Notes under the pieces: model-generated
Seen by the model: only the letters and a program-made list of their open reading frames with translations
What the model was told of the DNA's origin: nothing
Databases searched by the model: none
DNA from: an uncultured Eubacterium sp.
GTDB taxonomy: Bacteria > Bacillota > Clostridia > Peptostreptococcales > Anaerovoracaceae
DNA: 8,162 bases
Direction of reading: 5' to 3'
Assembly (NCBI GenBank): GCA_946614405.1
Contig: CAMOGZ010000058.1
Coordinates: forward strand, 1 to 8,162
Program-made: the position numbers and the translations under genes
In this document: in pieces, positions 1 through 6,602 of the stretch
How positions within the stretch are numbered: position 1 is the first letter of the stretch
How the letters are laid out: each line of letters opens with the position of its first letter

Positions 1-743
1 CCCGCCAGAAGAGGCGTGGGGGTCCCGTCGGCGCGGAAACCGCAGCCGAGAACCACCAGATAGGCTTTGTTCCGGGATGGTTCGTAGTGTACCGTGATCC
101 ATGACGCGATGCAGGTCCCGATGACCATGCAGAGATAGTAGAGGTAGAATGCCGCGAAGAGGTTGGTGGCGATGTCGTGGAGCATGACCTGTATCATGGA
201 CCCTGTGGTGTAGTAATCCCAGAACCACAGCACCGCGATGCCTCCCACCATCAGCACGCCCAGCAGGATCCCCAGAAGATTCACCACCCGCCTTCCCTCG
301 TGGCGGATCAGGGACAGGTTGGAGATGCAGAGCAGGATGGAGAAGATCAGCACCACCGGGCTCAGCAGCAGCATGTAGTTGTGGGCGGAGTACAGAAACT
401 GGGCCAGCATGTTCTGCAGGATGACTGCCTGGCTCAGGTCCGGCTGCTGCCTCAGGCGCCATGACATCAGGAGCACGAAGAACAGCACCGCCAGGGTCAG
501 CAGGCCGAATCCGGAGTAGTAGATGGTGTTGTAGGAGTAGGGAGAATACTGTAGCTGGTGCACAAAGGCCACCGCGAAGATCACCAGTATCAGCACCAGA
601 TAGACACTCAAAACCACCGTCAGAAGGCCGAGGCTGATGCTTTCGGTGACCTGAAGCAGGACCAGGATCACCGTCAGCGCCACGGAAAGCCACAGAACAC
701 TCCAGACTGTGGGTTTCTTCTCTCTGCTGTAAAATCGGATCAT
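1..743 (-). CDS. Membrane protein with C-terminal YdcF (DUF218) domain, 3' end missing
   Basis: The reading frame opens with ATG at 743 and runs without a stop off the window edge, giving 247 codons of an incomplete protein. AAAGGA lies 7 bases before the ATG. The N-terminal part is very hydrophobic, with about six likely membrane helices (roughly residues 13-30, 38-61, 74-95, 124-140, 154-173 and 194-216). At residues 228-247 the sequence turns into YLVVLGCGFRADGTPTPLLA, which fits the opening strand and loop of YdcF/SanA/ElyC-type (DUF218) domains, where a pattern like VVLGxGxxxDGxPxPLLxxR is typical. Family members are membrane-associated. Some are linked to cell-envelope polysaccharide or peptidoglycan metabolism, but the reaction is not established for this type. 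The gene lies 57 bases after permease 2, behind a hairpin, so it may be read through from the purine operon or transcribed separately. The domain call rests on its first 20 residues only. Confidence 0.8.
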   Translation of the reverse strand, partial: MIRFYSREKKPTVWSVLWLSVALTVILVLLQVTESISLGLLTVVLSVYLVLILVIFAVAFVHQLQYSPYSYNTIYYSGFGLLTLAVLFFVLLMSWRLRQQPDLSQAVILQNMLAQFLYSAHNYMLLLSPVVLIFSILLCISNLSLIRHEGRRVVNLLGILLGVLMVGGIAVLWFWDYYTTGSMIQVMLHDIATNLFAAFYLYYLCMVIGTCIASWITVHYEPSRNKAYLVVLGCGFRADGTPTPLLA

Positions 744-760
744 AGACAGTTCCTTTCCAG

Positions 761-789
761 TAAAATGCCGCAGCGGGAAGGCCGCGGCA
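761..789 (-). terminator. Probable intrinsic terminator after the second permease
   Basis: On the minus strand, TGCCGCGGC (789-781) can pair with GCTGCGGCA (774-766) around a six-base loop. This makes a nine-pair stem with one G-T wobble. It is followed at once by TTTTAC. It begins 12 bases after the permease 2 stop and ends before the ribosome binding site of the next gene. The T-run is short, so termination may be partial and the downstream YdcF-type gene may receive read-through. Confidence 0.5.
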
Positions 790-800
790 CATATTGTCAA

Positions 801-1790
801 TTAACGATCTTCGCGGAAGTACGGCAGTCCCAGGCTCTCGGGCGGCTGGTTCTCCCTCTTGTTCCGCATGCCCGTGATCACCAGCACGATGATGGTGACG
901 ACGTAAGGCAGCATCTTGTACAGTTCCTTCACCGCCAGGTTGGTGCCGGTGGGGATGAACAGATACAGGATGTACAGTCCGCCGAAGAGCATGGAAGCGA
1001 AGATGGCCACGTTGGGTCTCCAGATGGTGAAGATGACCAGTGCGATGGCCAGCCATCCGCGGTCGCCGAATGCGTCGTTGGACCAGACGCCGCTGGCGTA
1101 GTCCATGACGTAGTAGAGGCCGCCGAGACCTGCGATCATGCATCCGATGCAGACGGACAGATATTTATACTTGGTAATGTTGATGCCTGCGGCATCCGCT
1201 GTGGCCGGGTTCTCACCCACCGCCCGCAGGTGCAGTCCCGTGCGGGTGTGATTCAGCACGTAAGCTGCGATGATGGCGATGACGATGGCCACGTAAGCCA
1301 GGAATCCGTAGGACAGGAAGATCTCCCCGAACCAGCCCAGATCCTTGGCGAAGGGCAGTGACTTACTGAAGCACTGGCTCGTTGCGGACAGTGCGATGGA
1401 AGGAACGTCACTTCCCGTCAGCTTGATCAGAGATCCGCCGAAGAAGTTACCGAAGCCCACGCCGAAGGTGGTCATGGCAAGTCCTGTAACGTTCTGATTG
1501 GCCCGCAGGGTCACCGTCAGGAAACTGAACAGAAGACCCATCAGCAGAGATCCCACCAGACAGGAGATCATGGGGATCAGGATCGCCAGGGCCGGATTGA
1601 CGTTTCCGCCGCAGCTGTGCTCATAAAGGAAGGAGCCGATGACGCCGCTGATGGCGCCCACATACATGACGCCCGGGATACCCAGGTTCAGGCTGCCCGC
1701 CTTCTCAGAGATGGTCTCGCCGGTGCAGCCCAGCAGCAGAGGAATGCTCTGCGCAACTGCTCTCGGTATAAAAGCAACCAGATCAAACAT
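801..1790 (-). CDS. BMP-type ABC transporter permease 2 (NupQ/YufQ-like)
   Basis: This is an integral membrane subunit of the importer, 329 residues long, in the BPD_transp_2 family used by BMP-type nucleoside and purine transporters. Family landmarks include EKAGSLNLGIPG (residues 29-40), LRANQNVTGLA (95-105), VGENPATADAAGI (191-203) and GDRGWLAIALVIF (242-254). There are about eight to nine hydrophobic segments. The C-terminus ends in a short polar tail (PPESLGLPYF). The frame is open up to 1853, but the ATG at 1790 is chosen because AGGAGG lies 9 bases before it and the protein then begins MFDLVAFIPRA, as relatives do. The start ATGTTTGA overlaps the stop of permease 1 by 8 bases, which suggests coupled translation. 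It is probably the last gene of the purine operon. The family is clear. The substrate is inferred from the riboswitch and xpt. Confidence 0.9.
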   Translation of the reverse strand: MFDLVAFIPRAVAQSIPLLLGCTGETISEKAGSLNLGIPGVMYVGAISGVIGSFLYEHSCGGNVNPALAILIPMISCLVGSLLMGLLFSFLTVTLRANQNVTGLAMTTFGVGFGNFFGGSLIKLTGSDVPSIALSATSQCFSKSLPFAKDLGWFGEIFLSYGFLAYVAIVIAIIAAYVLNHTRTGLHLRAVGENPATADAAGINITKYKYLSVCIGCMIAGLGGLYYVMDYASGVWSNDAFGDRGWLAIALVIFTIWRPNVAIFASMLFGGLYILYLFIPTGTNLAVKELYKMLPYVVTIIVLVITGMRNKRENQPPESLGLPYFREDR

Positions 1791-2892
1791 TCTGTGACTC
1801 CTCCTTTCTGCCGGATTTCCGGAAGTGTACCTGATAGTTGATGAAGAACTCACTTCCGATGATGAAGAACAGGATGATACCTGTCAGGATGTCTCCATAA
1901 GAGTGATTCAGCTGGAAGGCTGTGGAGATCTCTCCCGCGCCTCTTTCCAGGAATCCCAGCAGGAAGCTGCTGGCGACCATGGCCAGTGGATTGAACTGAG
2001 CCAGCCATGCTACCATGACGCCCAGGAATCCGCGGCCGCCGGCCAGTGTGGTGGTGATGGTGTGGTCGGTTCCCGCAACCATCAGCCAGCCTGCCAGACC
2101 GCAGAGTGCGCCGGACAGAAGAAGTGTCCGGACGATGACCCGGTCGACTTTGATGCCGACGTAGCGTGCGGTGCGCTGGCTCTCTCCCACGACGGAGATC
2201 TCATAGCCGTGCTTACTGTATTTCAGATAGATGTGCATGATGATGGTCACCACGGCTACGATGAGCACGGTGAGGAGGTACTTGTTGGTACCGATCACCG
2301 GCAGCCATCCCTGCATCTCGCTCTGATTGATGATGCCCACCTTACCGGAGCCCTTGGGGGACTCCCAGATGATGATGAAGAAGGCCACGAGCTGGGTGGC
2401 GACGTAGTTCATCATCAGCGTGAACAAAGTCTCATTGGTGTTCCATTTGGCCTTGAAGAAGGCGGGGATCCCTGCCCAGATGGCGCCTGCCGCAAGAGCT
2501 GCGATCAGCATCACCAGGATCAGGATCGGTCCCGGCAAGCCCTTCAGATAGATCATGCAGGCGGAGGTCACCAGGACGCCGATCAGGATCTGTCCCTCAC
2601 CGCCCAGGTTCCAGAACTTCATCCGGAAGGCCGGGGTCAGCGCCAGGGAGACGCAGAGCAGCACCGCTACTTCCTTCATGAGGATCCAGAACTTACGGGG
2701 ACTTCCGAAGGAGCCCTTGATCATGGAGCCGTAAACACTGATGGGATCCAGTCCCGTGGTCAGTGTGGTCACCAGGGCGCAGAGCAGAAGCGCTGCCACG
2801 ATGGCGATGAGACGGATGGTCCATGCCTTGGTCCAGGCCAGTTCTCTTCTCTTGGTAATATGGATCAGAGGTTCCGTATTCTGTTTATTCAA
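1783..2892 (-). CDS. BMP-type ABC transporter permease 1 (NupP/YufP-like)
   Basis: This is the second integral membrane subunit, also in the BPD_transp_2 family. It is longer than permease 2 (369 residues), as usual for the P-type partner. Visible landmarks, numbered from the TTG start, are NLGGEGQILIGV (about 95-106), NTNETLFTLMMNYVA (151-165), GESQRTARYVGI (236-247) and GRGFLGVMVAWLAQFNPLA (285-303). The N-terminus is a charged cytoplasmic leader of about 27 residues before the first helix. The reading frame also has a GTG at 2901, but that lies only two bases after GGAGG. The TTG at 2892 has AGGAGG 8 bases upstream and is preferred. With that start, TTGAATAA overlaps the ATPase stop by 8 bases, the same geometry as at the next junction. 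It should pair with permease 2 and the ATPase to form the membrane channel for a purine compound. Confidence 0.88.
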   Translation of the reverse strand: MNKQNTEPLIHITKRRELAWTKAWTIRLIAIVAALLLCALVTTLTTGLDPISVYGSMIKGSFGSPRKFWILMKEVAVLLCVSLALTPAFRMKFWNLGGEGQILIGVLVTSACMIYLKGLPGPILILVMLIAALAAGAIWAGIPAFFKAKWNTNETLFTLMMNYVATQLVAFFIIIWESPKGSGKVGIINQSEMQGWLPVIGTNKYLLTVLIVAVVTIIMHIYLKYSKHGYEISVVGESQRTARYVGIKVDRVIVRTLLLSGALCGLAGWLMVAGTDHTITTTLAGGRGFLGVMVAWLAQFNPLAMVASSFLLGFLERGAGEISTAFQLNHSYGDILTGIILFFIIGSEFFINYQVHFRKSGRKEESQNV

Positions 2893-4423
2893 TTCCGGCA
2901 CCTCCTCCCAGTCTTGTCATCATCATGCCGACTTCTCTCTTGTCGGCGGTCCTGCCGTCCACGACGCCGCTGACCTTGCCTCCGCAAAGCACGAGGATGC
3001 GGTCACACAGCTCCAGCAGGACGTCCAGGTCCTCGCCGACGTAGATGACGGCGACGCCTCTTTCTTTCTGTTTGTTGATCAGGTCGTAGATCATGTAGGA
3101 CGAGTTGATGTCCAGTCCGCGGACTACGTAGGCGGACAGCAGCACCGTCGGAGACGATGCGATCTCACGGCCTACCAGCACTTTCTGTACGTTACCGCCG
3201 GACAGACGCCGTACCGGTGTGGACAGTCCCGGAGTCTTGACATCCAGTTCCTTGACCACCTTCTCGGCCAGCTTCCGCGGGGTCTTACGGTCGGTGAACA
3301 CGGTCTTGCCGCGGCGGAAGGAACGGAGCATCATGTTGTCCGTCAGGTCCATGCTTCCCACCAGGCCCATGCCCAGCCGGTCCTCAGGCACAAAGGACAG
3401 CGAAACGCCCATGGATGCGATCTCCAGGGGATCCTTCCCGATAAGGGACTCTTCCGTCCCGTCGTCTTCGATATATGAAATGCTGCCCTTCTCTACTTTC
3501 TGAAGACCTGCGATGGCCTCCAGAAGTTCCTTCTGGCCGCATCCGGAAATGCCTGCGATACCCAGGATCTCTCCGGCGTTGGCGGTGAAGGACACATCGT
3601 CCAGCTTCAGAACGCCATCGGAGCTTCTGACAGTAAGGCCGTCTACCACGATCTTCGGTTTGGGATCCTTGGGCTCCGGACGGTCGATGTTCAGTTCCAC
3701 CTCATGACCCACCATCATGTTGGTCATCTCCTGGGCGTTGGTCTCACTGGTGATCAGATCACCGATGAAGATACCCTTACGGAGGACTGCCACGCGGTCG
3801 GAGATCTCCTCCACCTCATGGAGCTTGTGCGTAATGATGATGATAGTCTTGCCGTCTTCCTTCATGTTGCGAAGGACCGCGAAGAGCTTGTCTGTCTCCT
3901 GCGGTGTCAGTACTGCCGTAGGCTCATCCAGGATCAGGATGTCCGCGCCACGGTACAGCACCTTGACGATCTCTACCGTCTGCTTCTGAGAAACGGACAT
4001 GTCGTAGATCTTCTGATTGGGGTCCACGTCGAACCCGTAGGCATCACAAATCTCCCGGATCCGATCCGCTGTCTTGTTCAGGTCCAGTTTTCCCTCTTCT
4101 TCCAGGCCCAGCACGATATTCTCCGCAGCGGTGAATACGTCTACCAGCTTGAAGTGCTGATGGATCATGCCGATGCCGTAATCGTAAGCCTCTCTCGGCG
4201 ACCGGATGGTCACCGGCTCACCATTGATGTAGATCTGTCCGCGGTCCGGATAATAGATGCCGGACAGCATGTTCATCAATGTGGTCTTTCCACTGCCGTT
4301 TTCCCCCAGCAGGGACAGGATCTCACCGCGGTAGATGTCCAGGTTCACGCCGTCATTAGCGTGAATGGTTCCGAAGTACTTGGTGATGTCCCGCATGGAA
4401 ACGGCGGCGACTCTGTTTTCCAA
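2885..4423 (-). CDS. BMP-type ABC transporter ATP-binding protein, two NBDs (NupO/YufO-like)
   Basis: This cytoplasmic ATPase of 512 residues carries two fused nucleotide-binding domains, the usual build for BMP and ribose-type importers. NBD1 is complete: Walker A GENGSGKTT (40-48), Q-loop Q89, signature MSVSQKQ (142-148, the weak form typical of this group), Walker B ILILDEPTA (162-170), and H-loop H199. NBD2 starts near 257. It has a degenerate P-loop GISGCGQKE (291-299), a clear signature LSGGNVQK (407-414), and RGLD (435-438). The segment just before RGLD reads LLSAYVV where relatives usually have something like AxPT. Translation must begin at the TTG at 4423 or later, because an in-frame TGA lies 6 bases upstream. 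GAGGG sits 11 bases before the TTG. The next ATG (codon 10) has no ribosome binding site and would trim the first strand. The gene is separated from the binding-protein gene by three hairpins and overlaps permease 1 at its end. Confidence 0.93.
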   Translation of the reverse strand: MENRVAAVSMRDITKYFGTIHANDGVNLDIYRGEILSLLGENGSGKTTLMNMLSGIYYPDRGQIYINGEPVTIRSPREAYDYGIGMIHQHFKLVDVFTAAENIVLGLEEEGKLDLNKTADRIREICDAYGFDVDPNQKIYDMSVSQKQTVEIVKVLYRGADILILDEPTAVLTPQETDKLFAVLRNMKEDGKTIIIITHKLHEVEEISDRVAVLRKGIFIGDLITSETNAQEMTNMMVGHEVELNIDRPEPKDPKPKIVVDGLTVRSSDGVLKLDDVSFTANAGEILGIAGISGCGQKELLEAIAGLQKVEKGSISYIEDDGTEESLIGKDPLEIASMGVSLSFVPEDRLGMGLVGSMDLTDNMMLRSFRRGKTVFTDRKTPRKLAEKVVKELDVKTPGLSTPVRRLSGGNVQKVLVGREIASSPTVLLSAYVVRGLDINSSYMIYDLINKQKERGVAVIYVGEDLDVLLELCDRILVLCGGKVSGVVDGRTADKREVGMMMTRLGGGAGIE

Positions 4424-4451
4424 AGATAATCACACCCTCTCTATGGTTTAC

Positions 4452-4469
4452 GGGCGGTTGCATCCGCCC
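4452..4469 (-). other. Short GC hairpin just before the ATPase gene
   Basis: GGGCGG (minus strand, 4469-4464) pairs perfectly with CCGCCC (4457-4452) around a six-base loop. No T-run follows, so it does not look like a terminator. It lies about 30 bases before the ATPase start and is the last of three hairpins in this gap. Confidence 0.5.
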
Positions 4470-4485
4470 TTCCTTGAATGACGCA

Positions 4486-4515
4486 AAGGAAAGCGCAGCC
4501 ATCTGCCCTTTCCTT
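4486..4515 (-). other. Hairpin in the binding protein-ATPase gap
   Basis: AAGGAAAG and CTTTCCTT form an eight-base inverted repeat (4508-4515 with 4486-4493). Inside the loop, GCA and TGC can add three more pairs beyond a mismatch. No T-run that would make a terminator follows. It is probably an mRNA structure between two genes that need different expression levels. Confidence 0.45.
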
Positions 4516-4525
4516 CACATCATAG

Positions 4526-4560
4526 GCGGAAAACCCCGGAACAGATCCGGGGCTTTCCAC
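4526..4560 (-). terminator. Strong hairpin after the binding-protein gene, probable leaky terminator
   Basis: On the minus strand, a 15-pair stem can form between GTGGAAAGCCCCGGA (4560-4546) and TCCGGGGTTTTCCGC (4540-4526), with loop TCTGT and two wobble pairs. The core CCCCGGA/TCCGGGG followed by TTTT has the shape of an intrinsic terminator whose U-tract faces an A-tract. It starts 20 bases after the lipoprotein stop. The ATPase and permeases behind it have no obvious promoter of their own, so I infer partial termination, or protection of the upstream mRNA 3' end. Either would leave more binding protein than membrane subunits, a common ratio for ABC importers. Confidence 0.7.
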
Positions 4561-4579
4561 TGATCATTACTTGATTATT

Positions 4580-5809
4580 TTAGAACTTGGTATCCAGCAG
4601 TTTGATTCCGTCGAATCCTTCTGTGATATCAAAGTACGGAGCGGAACGGAACTCGGACTCATGGAAATATCCATCCTTGATGACTTCCGTATCCTTCTCA
4701 TATGCTTCGTCGGTGTCCACGTCAGCCTTGTAGCTGTCCAGAGCCTTACCGTTTACGGTGAAGTTCTTGGTATCGAATACGTGGATCTCGCCAGCTTCCA
4801 GCTGAGCCTTGACTTCCTCGATCTTGTCAGCAGTGCCTTCTGCAGCAGCCTTGTCGTTGACCTCGGTCAGCTCAACAGAACCGGTCTCCAGAGTTCCGAC
4901 CCAATCGGTGTCGATGGCCTCGCCCTTCTGAGCCTGGCCAATTGCGTACTCATAGTACGGAGCCCAGTTGATTCTGGAAGAAACGATGAATGTGTTCGGG
5001 CAAGCGTCAACAGTGCTTCCGTTGTAGGAGATGTTCGGCACGCCGGCCTTCTCGCATGCGGTCGGAGCTCCCATGGAGTCAGCATGCTGGGAGATCAGGA
5101 CGCATCCGTCCTTGATCAGCTTGGTAGCGCCTTCCTTCTCGGCGGTCTCATCGTACCAGGATCCGGTGAAGGTTACTTCCATAGTAGCGGAGTCGCAGAT
5201 GGAGCGAGCGCCCAGGAAGAAGGAAGTGTATCCGGAGATAACCTCTGCATAGGTGAATGCACCAACGTATCCGATCTTGGCCTCGTCCTTCTTGATCTCG
5301 CCCTTATCGATCATCTCGTTCAGTTTCATTCCTGCAGCAACACCTGCCAGGTAACGTCCCTCATAGATGGAAGCGAATGCGTTGTGATAGTTGTCCAGTC
5401 CCTCAGTGTGGGCCTTGGTTCCGGTGGAGTGGCAGAACTGTACTTCCGGGAATTCCTTGGCAGCCTGGATCATGAAGTCCTCATGTCCGAAGGAGTCTGC
5501 GAATACGATTCCGCATCCCTCGTCAACCAGCTCAGCAGCTGCATCGTAGCATTCCTGTCCTTCCGGAATGTTGGTCTTGATGATGTAGTTGTCCTCGCTG
5601 ATGCCCAGCTTCTCGCAGGCTTCCTTTGCGCCGTTGATGAAGTTCAGGTCATAAGTAGAGTTCTCGTCATGCAGGCAGATGAATCCAACCTTGATGCCGG
5701 CAGCCTCACCTTCGCCGCCCTCTTCGCTTCCGCCGCCGCCACAGCCGGTCAGAGCTGTCACGACGATCATAGCCAGCGCCAGTAACAAAACTAAACTTTT
5801 CTTTTTCAT
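4580..5809 (-). CDS. BMP-family substrate-binding lipoprotein of a purine or nucleoside ABC importer
   Basis: This is the extracellular binding protein, 409 residues, anchored to the membrane by lipid. The N-terminus has MKKK, a hydrophobic stretch, and lipobox LTGC with the modified cysteine at residue 23. A glycine- and glutamate-rich spacer (24-37) follows. The mature part matches the BMP/PnrA-like fold: IKVGFICLHDENSTYD (39-54), NGAKEACEKLG (59-69), AKIGYVGAFTYAEV (177-190), GSWYD (216-220), QHADSMGAP (241-249) and FIVSSRINWAPYY (274-286). GSWYD and QHADS resemble the branch that includes bacterial purine-binding proteins. That comparison is from memory. ATG at 5809 follows AGGAGGAG at good spacing. 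The gene lies 65 bases after xpt with no terminator between them, so the riboswitch probably controls it. A purine nucleobase or nucleoside is the likely ligand. Other BMP proteins bind riboflavin or related compounds, so this is not proven. Confidence 0.92.
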   Translation of the reverse strand: MKKKSLVLLLALAMIVVTALTGCGGGGSEEGGEGEAAGIKVGFICLHDENSTYDLNFINGAKEACEKLGISEDNYIIKTNIPEGQECYDAAAELVDEGCGIVFADSFGHEDFMIQAAKEFPEVQFCHSTGTKAHTEGLDNYHNAFASIYEGRYLAGVAAGMKLNEMIDKGEIKKDEAKIGYVGAFTYAEVISGYTSFFLGARSICDSATMEVTFTGSWYDETAEKEGATKLIKDGCVLISQHADSMGAPTACEKAGVPNISYNGSTVDACPNTFIVSSRINWAPYYEYAIGQAQKGEAIDTDWVGTLETGSVELTEVNDKAAAEGTADKIEEVKAQLEAGEIHVFDTKNFTVNGKALDSYKADVDTDEAYEKDTEVIKDGYFHESEFRSAPYFDITEGFDGIKLLDTKF

Positions 5810-5874
5810 TTTCTCTTTCTCCTCCTCAAATTGATGGTCTGTAAGAAAATAATATTGCTATAACGCCCTTTGCG

Positions 5875-6450
5875 TCACAGTTGACAGAATGTAATGGAGT
5901 CGTCGCTCATGGATGCAATGCATGCCAAAGGCTCCACACGGATCCCTTCCTCGCGAATGGCGTCCCCGCCGCCCTGGAACTTCTTCTCGATGGCAACGGC
6001 TGCACCCACCACCTCGGCTCCTGCCTGGTGCACCAGATCCACCAGTCCCCGCAGGGCATGGCCGTTGGCCAGGAAGTCATCCACCAGCAGGACCCGGTCC
6101 TCCGGCAGAAGATAGTCATGGCTCACCACCACGTGGTAGTCGGTATTATGGGTGAAAGAATGGACCGTGGTGGAGTAGATTTCTCCGTCCACGTTGCTGG
6201 TCTTATGCTTCTTGGCAAAGACCATAGGTACGTTCATGCTGATCCCCGCGGCCGCTGCTATGGCGATGCCGCTGGACTCGATGGTGAGGATCTTGGTGAC
6301 GCCGCATCCCTCATAAAGTTCTGCGATCTCGTCTCCCATTTCCTCCAGAAATGCGGTATCGATTTGCTGGTTCAGGAAATTGCCGACCTTCAGAATGCCT
6401 CCGGGGAGGACCTTCCCCTCTCTCCGGATCTTCTCTTCCATCTTATGCAT
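5875..6450 (-). CDS. xpt: Xanthine phosphoribosyltransferase
   Basis: This cytoplasmic salvage enzyme transfers phosphoribosyl from PRPP to xanthine (and in many relatives guanine), giving XMP or GMP. The protein has 191 residues, within the usual length of the family. It shows EGKVLPGGILKVGNFLNQQID (11-31, the hood region typical of Xpt), KKHKTSNVDGEIYSTTVHSFTH (80-101), the PRPP-binding motif VLLVDDFLANGHAL (120-133) with its DD pair, and AIEKKFQGGG (153-162). ATG at 6450 is chosen because GGGAG lies 5 bases upstream. The ATG at codon 4 (6441) would match the family N-terminus slightly better (MEEKIRREG), but it lies 15 bases from the ribosome binding site. The gene follows a purine riboswitch with terminator, the classic arrangement for xpt. 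It is the first gene of the operon, and the transporter genes come directly after. Confidence 0.95.
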   Translation of the reverse strand: MHKMEEKIRREGKVLPGGILKVGNFLNQQIDTAFLEEMGDEIAELYEGCGVTKILTIESSGIAIAAAAGISMNVPMVFAKKHKTSNVDGEIYSTTVHSFTHNTDYHVVVSHDYLLPEDRVLLVDDFLANGHALRGLVDLVHQAGAEVVGAAVAIEKKFQGGGDAIREEGIRVEPLACIASMSDDSITFCQL

Positions 6451-6455
6451 GTAGT

Positions 6456-6460
6456 CTCCC
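6456..6460 (-). promoter_or_regulatory. Ribosome binding site of xpt, next to the riboswitch terminator
   Basis: GGGAG lies 5 bases before the ATG at 6450 and decides that start over the ATG at 6441. The six bases just upstream, TAGAGA (6466-6461), are an exact complement of TCTCTA (6514-6509) at the foot of the riboswitch terminator, so the site could be held near a stem. Confidence 0.6.
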
Positions 6461-6467
6461 TCTCTAT

Positions 6468-6509
6468 AAAAACGAAACTGCCCCGGAAAAACACTTATCC
6501 TAAGGCAGT
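6468..6509 (-). terminator. Riboswitch expression platform: intrinsic terminator before xpt
   Basis: ACTGCC (6509-6504) pairs with GGCAGT (6482-6477). Further inside, wobble and A-T pairs lengthen the stem (AGGA against TTCC, TAA against TTT). A U-rich run, TTTCGTTTTT (6477-6468), follows directly. The hairpin begins 5 bases after helix P1 of the aptamer, as expected for a switch that stops transcription when purine is bound. I saw only a weak candidate antiterminator: ACTATT (6524-6519) with GATAAGT (6499-6493), one base bulged. Confidence 0.8.
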
Positions 6510-6514
6510 AGAGA

Positions 6515-6584
6515 TTCTAATAGTAGCAACTATATGGCGCTGCTGTAGAAACCCCCGGGCCATTTATCCGAGGTTATACTAGAA
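6515..6584 (-). ncRNA. Purine riboswitch aptamer (guanine class, C at the specificity position)
   Basis: The minus strand folds into the full three-way junction. P1 is TTCTAGTA (6584-6577) with TATTAGAA (6522-6515), eight pairs. J1/2 is TAA. P2 is CCTCGG (6573-6568) with CCGGGG (6558-6553). L2 is TAAATGG (6566-6560). J2/3 is GTTTCTAC (6552-6545), matching the conserved core. P3 is AGCAGC (6544-6539) with GTTGCT (6530-6525). L3 contains CCATATA (6537-6531). J3/1 is AC. The C at 6523 occupies the place of C74 in the Bacillus subtilis xpt riboswitch, which pairs with guanine or hypoxanthine. An adenine sensor would have U there. The GG in L2 and CC in L3 needed for the loop-loop contact are kept, but flanking loop bases differ from the consensus. 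The location upstream of xpt supports the call. Confidence 0.9.
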
Positions 6585-6602
6585 TAAATATTATATACCA
6601 AA

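Noticed and set aside
1791..1853. N-terminal extension of permease 2 by 21 residues
   Set aside because: The extension (SSSSTIRYTSG...) is polar and unlike relatives, and AGGAGG fits the ATG at 1790.
1825..2973. Long plus-strand open frame of 382 codons opposite permease 1
   Set aside because: It is an antisense shadow of the permease. The translation is rich in D, H, Q and G with no recognisable domain, which is typical of the complement of GC-biased membrane genes.
4571..5785. Plus-strand open frame of 404 codons opposite the binding lipoprotein
   Set aside because: It mirrors the lipoprotein gene almost end to end. The translation resembles no family, and the minus frame has a signal peptide, a lipobox and BMP motifs.
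6590..6595. TATAAT as the -10 box for xpt
   Set aside because: It is a perfect -10 sequence, but no -35 lies at the right distance, and transcription would start inside riboswitch helix P1. The TTGACA-linked box upstream fits better.
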